A stretch of DNA of 22,031 nt from contig CAZFPO010000041.1 of assembly GCA_964521105.1 (NCBI GenBank), positions 1 through 22,031 on the forward strand, given 5' to 3'. The notes under the pieces were generated by a model that was given only the letters and a program-made list of their open reading frames with translations, was not told where the DNA came from and searched no databases. Origin of the DNA: JAQUGA01 sp964521105. GTDB lineage: Bacteria; Bacteroidota; Bacteroidia; Bacteroidales; WCHB1-69. A program made the position numbers and the translations under genes. This document shows positions 1 to 6,396 of the stretch, piece by piece. Position 1 is the stretch's first letter. Each line of letters opens with the position of its first letter.

Positions 1-45
1 TGATTGAACTGCAAAGATAAAAAAATTAGGTGAAAGATTGAGTAT

Positions 46-423
46 TCATTTTAAAAAATTATCATACCCATAAAACGAATATGAAATATCACCCGAACTT
101 TCTACAATTTCATTTAATTTCTTGGCTTCCTCATAGGTCATAACCGAAATTGGCATGTAATAATTTGTCGAATTGTAAATTCCCCTTGGTGCTTCATATT
201 TAAGCCCTTGAACTGCCATATTTTCCGACTTTGCCTTTTCGAGTTCTTCACCAACAATAATACTTTCAGGTTCAAAAAAATCAGTTTCACTTTTGTTTTT
301 GGAGGTAAAAAACATTATTGAGAATCCAACCACGACGATAAGAAGAAAAATATTAACAATGATTAGTATTTTGCTGAATTTATTCATGTCTATTCTATTT
401 AAGCTTAAATAACGATTTTTCAA
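46..423 (-). CDS. small single-pass membrane protein, function unknown
   Basis: I do not recognise a family. The product is 125 residues with one strong hydrophobic segment (about residues 18-40, ILIIVNIFLLIVVVGFSIMFF) followed by a polar, mostly hydrophilic region, so it is probably an inner-membrane protein with a C-terminal soluble domain of about 80 residues. An internal ATG at 385-387 (residue 13, MNKFSKIL) gives a more typical short cytoplasmic N-terminus directly before the membrane segment and may be the true start. It lies downstream of the methyltransferase gene on the same strand, separated only by a palindromic repeat, so the two could be co-transcribed. The reading frame is complete, ending at the TGA at 46-48. 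The identity of the gene as real coding sequence is moderately supported by the well-formed membrane segment and lack of any competing frame. Confidence 0.6.
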   Translation of the reverse strand: MKNRYLSLNRIDMNKFSKILIIVNIFLLIVVVGFSIMFFTSKNKSETDFFEPESIIVGEELEKAKSENMAVQGLKYEAPRGIYNSTNYYMPISVMTYEEAKKLNEIVESSGDISYSFYGYDNFLK

Positions 424-435
424 AACAATTATTTC

Positions 436-497
436 TTGTTGTCCGTATTATCTAGTCAGAAGTCTGAGACTTCGGACTAGACGACTTCGGACAACAA
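436..497. repeat. nested palindromic repeat overlapping the 3' end of the methyltransferase gene
   Basis: An outer pair of arms, TTGTTGTCCG (436-445) and CGGACAACAA (488-497), encloses an inner inverted repeat at 452-480 built from CTAGTC/GACTAG and a GAAGTC-TGA-GACTTC core. The same core and the same GTTGTCCG/CGGACAAC flank recur in the array at 3841-3932, so this is a dispersed repeat family. The stop codon of the methyltransferase gene (452-454) and its last dozen or so codons lie inside the element. As RNA it would form a long hairpin, possibly slowing or ending transcription between the two minus-strand genes. Confidence 0.8.
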
Positions 498-1027
498 AGC
501 CACTGCGAATAAGCTTCCCAAATAACCATTCCTGCCGAAACAGAAACATTTAAGGAGTGTTTTGTTCCTATCTGCGGTATTTCGATGCAAGCATCACAAA
601 CAGCAATTACATCATCACTTACACCAAAAACCTCATTTCCTAAAACGAATGCTATTTTTTTATTCTCCCCTATTTTAAATTCATGGAGAAATATTGGAGA
701 TACAACCTGCTCAACAGCATAAACCAAAAAACCTTCACTTTTTAAAAACGCAATTGAATCCAAAGTGTTTTCAAAATATTTCCAATCAACCGTTTCGGTG
801 GAACCAAGTGCCGTTTTATGAATCTCTTTGTTTGGAGGAGTAGCCGTTATTCCGCATAAATGAATTGATTCAATTCGGAATGCATCTGCCGTTCGGAAAA
901 ATGAACCCACATTATTCATGCTTCGGATATTGTCTAAAACAAATACAAATGGAGTTTTTTCTTTTGCTTTGTATTCCTCCGGACTAATCCTATTTAACTC
1001 CTCCATGCTTAATTTGCGATGTTCCAT
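452..1027 (-). CDS. TrmH/SpoU-family RNA 2'-O-ribose methyltransferase
   Basis: The product is a SPOUT-class SAM-dependent methyltransferase that would methylate a ribose 2'-OH in tRNA or rRNA; the exact target cannot be read from the sequence. All three SpoU motifs are visible: motif 1 at residues 33-46 (N33, N39 and the conserved R45), motif 2 at about 125-136 (IAFVLGNEVFGV) and motif 3 at about 148-166 (IEIPQIGTKHSLNVSVSAG), which together form the trefoil-knot SAM site. It is a short form without an N-terminal RNA-binding substrate domain. The native fold should end around residue 177 (EAYSQWL); the last ~13 residues (CPKSSSPKSQTSD) are encoded by a palindromic repeat that also provides the stop codon. 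The gene diverges from mutS, with about 175 bp between the two starts. Confidence 0.92.
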   Translation of the reverse strand: MEHRKLSMEELNRISPEEYKAKEKTPFVFVLDNIRSMNNVGSFFRTADAFRIESIHLCGITATPPNKEIHKTALGSTETVDWKYFENTLDSIAFLKSEGFLVYAVEQVVSPIFLHEFKIGENKKIAFVLGNEVFGVSDDVIAVCDACIEIPQIGTKHSLNVSVSAGMVIWEAYSQWLCCPKSSSPKSQTSD

Positions 1028-1106
1028 AAATATTATTTGTTAGCAATTTGTGTGAAAAAGAAACGACAAAAAACGTAAAACAGAAGAAAAATCAAGAGCA
1101 ATTTTA

Positions 1107-1132
1107 TACTTTTGTAATTCGTTGCAAAAATA
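1107..1132. promoter_or_regulatory. possible divergent -7 boxes between the methyltransferase gene and mutS
   Basis: On the plus strand TACTTTTG (1107-1114) fits the Bacteroidota -7 consensus TAnnTTTG and lies 88 bp before the mutS ATG. On the minus strand TATTTTTG (complement of 1125-1132) fits it too and lies about 98 bp before the methyltransferase start. Neither has a clear TTTG at the -33 distance, so both are weak calls. Confidence 0.3.
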
Positions 1133-1202
1133 CAAAATCCGAACGTATCATGATATCGCTTAATAACGAATAGCCTAAATTTAATGTCATTAATGCCCTA
1201 AT

Positions 1203-3833
1203 ATGAGTAGTCAAAAAGATAAAAACACCACCGAAACACCCTTAATGCGTCAATATTACTCGTTTAAGGCAAAGTATCCCGATGCTCTTTTGCTATTTCG
1301 AGTAGGTGATTTTTATGAAACATTTGGCGAAGATGCCATTAAATCATCTGGAATTTTAGGAATCGTACTTACCCGCCGGGCAAATGGCTCCGCCACATAC
1401 ATCGAATTGGCTGGTTTTCCATATCATGCCCTCGACACCTATCTTCCTAAATTGGTTAAAGCCGGCTTAAGAGTTGCCATTTGCGAACAACTCGAAGATC
1501 CAAAGCTTACTAAAACGATTGTAAAACGTGGGGTTACTGAACTTGTTACTCCCGGAGTTTCATACAACGACAAAGTTCTGGAAGTGAAAGAAAACAATTT
1601 TTTGGCTTCCGTTCATTTTGGCGAAAAATATTCAGGAATGTCATTTCTCGACATCTCGACGGGTGAATTTTATATCGCCGAAGGAACAAACGAATACATT
1701 GATAAACTTTTGCAAAGTTTCCGTCCAAGTGAAGTTATTGTTCAAAAAAATAAACTTTCAAAATTCAAGGAAACATTTGGCGAAAAACTGCTTATTACCA
1801 CCTTCGACGACTGGGTGTTCACGACCGAATTTTCGACCGATACCTTGCTTCGTCACTTTGGCACCACATCACTAAAAGGATTTGGTGTTGAAAATATGGC
1901 TAACGGAATTATCGCTGCTGGTGCTGCCTTGCATTATTTGGCTGACACCCAACACGATAAAGTTCAACACATCACTAAATTATCACGCATTGAAGAAGAT
2001 CGCTATGTTTGGCTCGATCGGTTTACCATCCGAAATCTCGAACTCATCAGCTCGGCAAACGAAAACGCAACCACTCTTTTAAGCGTTATTGATAAAACAT
2101 ATTCTCCAATGGGCTCGCGGATGCTACGCAATTGGATCGTTTTACCTCTAAAAGACCGGATTTTAATTCAAGAACGATTAGATGCCGTTGATTTTTTCAT
2201 CAAAAACACGGAACAATCCGATGCTTTACGTCAACAAATTAAAGTAATTGGCGACCTCGAACGACTAATTTCTAAAGTTGCTGTGGGCAGAGTTACACCC
2301 CGTGAGATAAAACAACTTCAAAAATCATTGTACGCGGTTGAAGAGATAAAAACACTATGCAATGCCTCGGAAAACAAAGTAATGCACAAAATTGCCGAAC
2401 AACTTAATGTTTGTTTGAGCATTCGAAATCGAATTGAAAATGAAATTCAAGAAGAACCACCGGTAGCATTAAACAAAGGAAATGTTATCTCTAAAGGAGT
2501 TTCGGAAGAACTCGATGAACTCAGAAATTTGGCTTATTCCGGAAAAGATTATTTGGTTCAGATTCAACAACGCGAATCGGAACTCACAGGAATTCCTTCG
2601 CTAAAAATTGGTTTCAATAATGTTTTTGGATATTTTTTGGAAGTAACTAATACACACAAAGATAAAGTTCCCACCGAATGGACGCGGAAACAAACGCTCT
2701 CGAATGCCGAACGTTACATCACCGAAGAGCTGAAAGAATACGAAGAAAAAATTTTAGGTGCCGAGGACAAAATTTTGGTTTTGGAATCTCAGCTTTTCAA
2801 TGATTTGATTTTGAGCATGCTCGATTACATCAAACCCGTTCAGCTCAATGCTTCCTTAATTGCCCGATTGGATGTTTTATTGTCATTTGCACAATTATCC
2901 ACCGACAACAATTACAAATGCCCAATTATAAACGATTCTTTCGTTTTGGATATTAAAGAAGGCCGCCACCCAGTAATTGAAAAGCAACTTCCTCCTGGCG
3001 AAAAATACATCAGCAACAGCGTGTTTTTAGATACCGAAAAGCAACAAATTATCGTCATTACCGGACCGAATATGTCGGGAAAATCGGCTTTACTTCGCCA
3101 AACTGCTTTGATTGTTTTATTGGCTCAAATAGGTTGTTTTGTCCCAGCCGAATCGGCAACCATCGGCATCGTGGATAAAATCTTTACGCGAGTTGGGGCT
3201 TCCGACAATATTTCTTCTGGTGAATCAACCTTTATGGTCGAAATGAACGAAACCGCGAGCATCTTAAATAATGTATCCAACCGCAGTTTAATCCTTTTGG
3301 ATGAAATTGGTCGTGGAACAAGCACCTATGATGGTATTTCCATTGCATGGGCAATTGCCGAATACCTTCATCAACACAAACTTTTCCGTCCAAAAGTATT
3401 GTTTGCCACACATTACCACGAGCTAAACGAAATGGCGAAAAGTTTTAAGCGGATAAAAAACTATCATGTTTCGGTTAAGGAGTTTAACAATAAAATCATT
3501 TTCCTTCGCAAACTCACTTCTGGAGGCAGCGAACACAGTTTTGGTATTCACGTGGCTCGAATGGCCGGAATGCCAAACGAAGTACTCAACAAAGCCAATA
3601 AAATGTTGGCTCAGCTCGAAAAATCGCACAGCAGCGAAGAGCTTGGAAAGAAAATTGAAACCTCCAATAATGCCGATGATGGCTTTCAATTAAGCTTTAT
3701 TCAACTTGACGACCCATTGCTCGAACAAATCAAAGAAGACATTTTAAACATGGACATCAACACCTTAACTCCAGTTGAAGCCTTGATGAAATTAAACGAG
3801 ATAAAATCGCTTTTGAGTAAGAAGAAAAAGTAA
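1203..3833 (+). CDS. mutS: DNA mismatch repair ATPase MutS
   Basis: MutS binds base-base mismatches and small loops in newly replicated DNA and, on ATP binding, becomes a sliding clamp that recruits MutL. The 876-residue length is normal. The mismatch-reading Phe-X-Glu is F37-Y38-E39 in GDFYETF. Connector, lever and clamp domains follow (about 130-570). The ATPase has Walker A GPNMSGKS (621-628), the MutS signature GESTFMVEMNET (673-684), Walker B ending D700-E701 (ILLDEIGRGTST) and the switch histidine in FATHYHEL (about 735-742). QLSFI at 829-833 matches the beta-clamp binding motif of bacterial MutS, and a helical C-terminal oligomerisation tail follows. This is MutS1, not MutS2: there is no Smr domain and the mismatch motif is present. 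It is transcribed alone; the next downstream DNA is a repeat array. ATG at 1203 is the natural start because the conserved N-terminus begins within 15 residues of it. Confidence 0.98.
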   Translation: MSSQKDKNTTETPLMRQYYSFKAKYPDALLLFRVGDFYETFGEDAIKSSGILGIVLTRRANGSATYIELAGFPYHALDTYLPKLVKAGLRVAICEQLEDPKLTKTIVKRGVTELVTPGVSYNDKVLEVKENNFLASVHFGEKYSGMSFLDISTGEFYIAEGTNEYIDKLLQSFRPSEVIVQKNKLSKFKETFGEKLLITTFDDWVFTTEFSTDTLLRHFGTTSLKGFGVENMANGIIAAGAALHYLADTQHDKVQHITKLSRIEEDRYVWLDRFTIRNLELISSANENATTLLSVIDKTYSPMGSRMLRNWIVLPLKDRILIQERLDAVDFFIKNTEQSDALRQQIKVIGDLERLISKVAVGRVTPREIKQLQKSLYAVEEIKTLCNASENKVMHKIAEQLNVCLSIRNRIENEIQEEPPVALNKGNVISKGVSEELDELRNLAYSGKDYLVQIQQRESELTGIPSLKIGFNNVFGYFLEVTNTHKDKVPTEWTRKQTLSNAERYITEELKEYEEKILGAEDKILVLESQLFNDLILSMLDYIKPVQLNASLIARLDVLLSFAQLSTDNNYKCPIINDSFVLDIKEGRHPVIEKQLPPGEKYISNSVFLDTEKQQIIVITGPNMSGKSALLRQTALIVLLAQIGCFVPAESATIGIVDKIFTRVGASDNISSGESTFMVEMNETASILNNVSNRSLILLDEIGRGTSTYDGISIAWAIAEYLHQHKLFRPKVLFATHYHELNEMAKSFKRIKNYHVSVKEFNNKIIFLRKLTSGGSEHSFGIHVARMAGMPNEVLNKANKMLAQLEKSHSSEELGKKIETSNNADDGFQLSFIQLDDPLLEQIKEDILNMDINTLTPVEALMKLNEIKSLLSKKKK

Positions 3834-3840
3834 AATTTTC

Positions 3841-3932
3841 GTTGTCCGAAGTCTGAGACTTCGGACAACGAATCTGAGACTTCGGACAACGAATCTGAGA
3901 CTTCGGACAACGAGTCTGAAACTACGGACAAC
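3841..3932. repeat. tandem 21-bp repeat array opening with a perfect palindrome
   Basis: The array begins with a perfect hairpin at 3841-3869 (13-bp arms GTTGTCCGAAGTC / GACTTCGGACAAC, loop TGA). Four tandem units follow one another: the first is 22 bp, the rest 21 bp (AATCTGAGACTTCGGACAAC plus G). The last unit carries two or three changes (GAAACTACGG). The hairpin starts 7 bp after the mutS stop codon, so it could act as a transcription-end or mRNA-protecting structure, although no T-run follows. The core matches the repeat at 436-497. The next ~140 bp (3933-4070) hold no gene or repeat that I can recognise. Confidence 0.85.
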
Positions 3933-4070
3933 TTTACCATCGGGGGCTCTATGTTGCTCATAACAACCCCAATCAGTGTCGAACTGTCGGATTATTCTGT
4001 GTGAAGCAGTAGTAAAATTCCTTTACCTGATCCGATTAAGAGTGCAATTGTATCAGATACTACAGTTCGT

Positions 4071-4100
4071 ATTGCTATATCCTTTTTTTGTTTATTTTTG
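4071..4100 (+). promoter_or_regulatory. probable Bacteroidota-type promoter of the DUF3990-like operon
   Basis: ATTG at 4071-4074 and TATTTTTG at 4093-4100 (exact TAnnTTTG) are 18 bp apart, close to the usual 19. The predicted start of transcription is roughly 4107, giving a leader of only about 13 nt before the ATG at 4120. Confidence 0.45.
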
Positions 4101-4119
4101 CATAAACTAAAAGAATTAT

Positions 4120-4584
4120 ATGAATGTATATCATGGAGGTTTTGCTGCAATAGAGAAGCCAGAAATCCTGAAAAGCAAGTTCCCAAAGGACTTTGGGGAG
4201 GGCTTTTATTGCACTAAATTAGAGGCTCAAGCAGTACGCTGGGCAAGCCGTTATGATACAGCAGTTGTGTCAATATATGAGTATACACCAAACGAAACGC
4301 TTGAAATTCTTGAATTCGAAGAAATGACCGAAAAATGGCTCGATTTTATTGTTGATTGTCGTTCGGGAGGAAAGCATAATTATGATATTGTAATTGGGGC
4401 AATGGCTAATGACCAAATTTACAACTATATTTCCGACTTTATTGACGGAATCATTAATCGTGAGCAGTTTTGGGTTTTAGCTAAATTTAAACACCCAACC
4501 CACCAAGTTTGTTTTTGTAGCGATAAAGCGTTGAAAACTTTACAATTTACTGAATTTAAAACGATAAGCTATTATGATAGGTAG
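4120..4584 (+). CDS. DUF3990-type, ADP-ribosyltransferase-like protein (candidate toxin)
   Basis: The 154-residue product resembles the DUF3990 family, which from memory belongs to the ADP-ribosyltransferase-like superfamily. Family-type features are an N-terminal YHGG (residues 4-7, the His of ART motif I), a DFGEGFYCT...QAVRWA stretch (about 24-42), a central SGGKHNYDIVIGAMAND block (about 87-103) and a C-terminal THQVCFCSDKAL block (about 127-138) at the place of the third catalytic motif (Gln rather than Glu). It would be a soluble cytoplasmic enzyme transferring ADP-ribose or a related group from NAD to an unknown target; activity is inference. It has its own promoter and overlaps the next gene by 11 bp, an arrangement typical of toxin-antitoxin pairs. 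The surroundings (repeats, a broken Fic gene) suggest an acquired locus. Confidence 0.7.
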   Translation: MNVYHGGFAAIEKPEILKSKFPKDFGEGFYCTKLEAQAVRWASRYDTAVVSIYEYTPNETLEILEFEEMTEKWLDFIVDCRSGGKHNYDIVIGAMANDQIYNYISDFIDGIINREQFWVLAKFKHPTHQVCFCSDKALKTLQFTEFKTISYYDR

Positions 4585-5029
4585 AGAAGATAAAGTTGCA
4601 AATAATTTGTTTTTTCTTTGCTCTTTGATTGAATACATTGGCAGAAAAACAAAAAATCACCGTAATGTGATAGTAAATGCTATTGGGAGAAATGATTTAC
4701 AGCATATTTTGGACTTAGCAGATATTTACCATAACGAAAATATGGATAAACTAACATTTGAACTTATCGAAAAACACAACATAAAAGATGGAGCATTCGA
4801 CAATATCTTAAATGCAAAATATTCAATACCAACTCATTGGGATATTGGAAAGGTTTATAAACGTTTAATTATTGATGTTTCCAAAAAGGGAAACAAGCCA
4901 TTGATTGAAGCACTGATTGAAGTTTATAATCTATGGTTATCTCGTAAAATAGAAGATTTTAACAGCAGTATTTATTACGAAAGCCCTGAATATCTTTTTC
5001 AATCGTATTTGACAGGCGATAATCAATAA
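4574..5029 (+). CDS. unrecognised partner of the DUF3990-like protein (candidate antitoxin)
   Basis: I do not recognise a named family with certainty. The 151-residue product is predicted soluble and mainly helical, with no signal peptide, membrane segment or DNA-binding motif that I can see. The N-terminal ~70 residues (FFLCSLIEYIGRKTK ... LADIYHNENMDKLTFELIEKHNI) have a layout like the short DUF3791 proteins that often sit beside DUF3990 genes: a hydrophobic helix, then a Tyr-His dipeptide and a final amphipathic helix. The resemblance is only structural. The C-terminal half contains a conserved-looking SIPTHWDIGKVYKRLI segment. Its ATG lies inside the last codons of the upstream gene (11-bp overlap), so translation is probably coupled and the two proteins probably act together. 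Antitoxin role is inference from order and overlap. Confidence 0.6.
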   Translation: MIGREDKVANNLFFLCSLIEYIGRKTKNHRNVIVNAIGRNDLQHILDLADIYHNENMDKLTFELIEKHNIKDGAFDNILNAKYSIPTHWDIGKVYKRLIIDVSKKGNKPLIEALIEVYNLWLSRKIEDFNSSIYYESPEYLFQSYLTGDNQ

Positions 5030-5104
5030 ATCACCAGCCCCCTAATTGAGCAAACTGCCCCACCAAAACCTAACGGATTAGCACTTCGTTAAATTATTCA
5101 ATCT

Positions 5105-5124
5105 GAGAGTCTCCCAACGGAGTA
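5105..5124. repeat. copy of an intergenic GAGTCTCCCAACGG repeat
   Basis: GAGAGTCTCCCAACGGAGTA contains the 14-bp core GAGTCTCCCAACGG (5107-5120), also found at 6047-6060. In the second copy the core sits in a long hairpin; here the right arm has decayed or been cut. The truncated Fic reading frame opens about 30 bp downstream, so this repeat may mark the breakpoint of the deletion. Confidence 0.55.
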
Positions 5125-5150
5125 TTTTATTATGCTAATAATCAGAATAA

Positions 5151-5663
5151 ACTTCAATTGTCCATTTTGAAATTGAATATATCCACCCATTCATAGACGG
5201 AAACGGCAGAATTGGTAGACTTTGGCAGACACTCATTCTTTCTAAATGGAATGAACTTTTTGCTTGGTTGCCAGTCGAAACGGTAGTTTATGAAAATCAG
5301 CAAGCTTACTACGACACTTTGGCAATTTCGCAGAAATCTGGAGACTCTGTCTCGTTTATTGAATTTATGCTCAATGCTATTTTGCAAGCATTGGAGGAAT
5401 TACCTATTCGGAAAATTACCGATATATTTACCGATATAAATACCGATAAGTTGTCAAAAACCGAATTGGAATTTTTAGAACAAATAGCAGCTTATCTCCA
5501 CAAAAACGGCGAAATAACCAACTATCGTGCACAATTATTGACGAACAAATCCGATATTAGCGTAAAAAAATATTTAGCTAAGTTTGTTGAACTCGAACTA
5601 TTAAAAGTTGAGGGGAAAAATAAAGGAAGAAAATATAAAATCAACAAAATTCACTACCGCTAA
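5151..5663 (+). pseudogene. 5'-truncated Fic-domain protein gene
   Basis: Reading the frame upstream of the first ATG (5268) gives SIVHFEIEYIHPFIDGNGRIGRLW: the Fic catalytic loop HPFxDGNGRxxR lies at 5184-5219. An in-frame TAA at 5148-5150 comes just before it, so nothing encodes the N-terminal half of the Fic fold (normally over 150 residues before this motif). What remains is the catalytic loop, the helices after it, and a C-terminal region of about 80 residues (LSKTELEFLEQIAAYLHKNGEITNYRAQ and on) that looks like a winged-helix DNA-binding tail, as in many bacterial Fic proteins. Intact Fic enzymes transfer AMP or related groups to protein hydroxyls. The fragment could be translated from 5268, but that product would lack the catalytic histidine, so I call it a remnant. 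Confidence 0.8.
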
Positions 5664-5766
5664 TCAAATAGACTGCCACGCTAGCTTGCTTCAACCATCA
5701 ACCGCTTTCAGGGGATAACCTCTAATTAGGCATAAATTCAGAATTTTGGATTATCATATTTTTCAT

Positions 5767-5788
5767 CTCCATTTAGTGGAGTTTTTTT
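5767..5788 (+). terminator. short hairpin terminator after the Fic remnant
   Basis: CTCCA (5767-5771) pairs with TGGAG (5777-5781) around a TTTAG loop and is followed at once by seven T residues (5782-5788), the form of a Rho-independent terminator. The stem is only 5 bp, so strength is uncertain. Confidence 0.5.
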
Positions 5789-6042
5789 GTTTAAAAAGAA
5801 TAAAACTTATATAATATACTGCGAATTTGATTATTTAAATAAAAGATGGACTGCATATTTATATTTATGCAGAGGGGTAATTATTAATATAAACAGCTTG
5901 CATTGTTATGACATTAATAATGATAAGAAAAATGAAGATTTTGGATGCATGACCCTTCTGAAAAAGAAAATTATCGATTAATGAATTCTCCAATCATAGT
6001 CCTCTAAGAGAGACTCTGATTGGGAAACAATTTAAATCCTAT

Positions 6043-6070
6043 AGTAGAGTCTCCCAACGGGGACTCTACT
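6043..6070. repeat. hairpin copy of the GAGTCTCCCAACGG repeat
   Basis: AGTAGAGTC (6043-6051) and GACTCTACT (6062-6070) are perfect 9-bp arms; an inner CCC/GGG pair closes a small AAC loop. The loop-side core is shared with 5107-5120, which makes it a dispersed intergenic repeat and not a gene-specific structure. It is not followed by a T-run. Confidence 0.65.
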
Positions 6071-6182
6071 CCGTTTATAATCGACCAATTCAGAGTCATC
6101 TGTGAGAGAACTGATTGTGATAAATAATATAATATCTCAGCAAATTCAATAATTCGGATCAATAGCATATTAATGATTTTCA

Positions 6183-6254
6183 GGTGCGTAGCACCGTTCT
6201 ATCTGTAAAAAAAATAAAAAAACAACCAAGGTGCAGCGCACCGCACTATAGAAC
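6183..6254. repeat. paired REP-like palindromes with GGTGC/GCACC arms
   Basis: Two small palindromes, GGTGC-GTA-GCACC (6183-6195) and GGTGC-AGC-GCACC (6230-6242), lie 34 bp apart, and GTTCTAT (6195-6201) is complemented by ATAGAAC (6248-6254). The whole block therefore can fold as two hairpins or as one larger structure. Arms of this type are frequent intergenic repeats in Bacteroidota, similar in form to REP sequences mobilised by REP-associated tyrosine transposases; no such transposase is in the window. Confidence 0.6.
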
Positions 6255-6340
6255 GTTAATCAGAATGAAATTTGACACAACATTCAAATCGTAAGAGTCC
6301 TCTTCGAGAGACCTTATTTGGAAATAAATTTATCATTATA

Positions 6341-6384
6341 AAAAAAACCCTGACTGAATATAAACTCAATCAGGGGTTTGTTTT
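6341..6384 (-). terminator. transcription terminator of sppA
   Basis: CCCTGACTGA (6348-6357) pairs with TCAATCAGGG (6366-6375) with one C/A mismatch. Read on the minus strand, the stem is followed by seven T residues (the A-run 6341-6347 on the plus strand). It starts 13-20 bp after the sppA stop codon, as expected for its terminator. The TTTGTTTT on the other side means it may also work on the plus strand. Confidence 0.8.
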
Positions 6385-6396
6385 AAAATAAAATGT

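Larger units (their letters stand above)
5664..6340. other. 677-bp stretch without a convincing gene, rich in small repeats
   Basis: After the Fic remnant there is a short hairpin terminator (5767-5788), a repeat hairpin (6043-6070) and a pair of GGTGC...GCACC palindromes (6183-6242), each listed separately. Two further pieces, around 6005-6027 (AGAGAGACTCTGATTGGGAAA) and around 6293-6321 (AGAGTCCTCTTCGAGAGACC then TTATTTGG), look like decayed members of the same GAGTCTC family. A 64-codon frame at 5787-5981 has only a TTG start inside the terminator T-run and no recognisable motif; I do not call it a gene. Confidence 0.6.

Noticed and set aside
1146..1155. TATCATGATA palindrome before mutS as an operator
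   Set aside because: A 10-bp A/T-rich palindrome is expected often by chance in such DNA, and no regulator is suggested nearby.
3841..3932. CRISPR array
   Set aside because: The units are directly adjacent, without spacers, and no cas gene is present.
3701..3961. Minus-strand frame encoding SDSLSEV repeats
   Set aside because: The apparent protein repeat is only the translation of the 21-bp DNA array, and the remainder is antisense to the 3' end of mutS.
3992..4186. Minus-strand frame of 64 codons upstream of the DUF3990-like gene
   Set aside because: It overlaps the promoter and the 5' end of the better-supported plus-strand gene, and shows no family features.
5268..5663. Calling a complete 131-residue protein from the ATG at 5268
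   Set aside because: The Fic catalytic motif continues in frame upstream of this ATG, so it is an internal Met of a truncated gene.
5787..5981. 64-codon plus-strand reading frame after the Fic remnant
   Set aside because: Its only upstream start is a TTG within the T-run of a terminator; composition is low-complexity and no domain or signal is visible.
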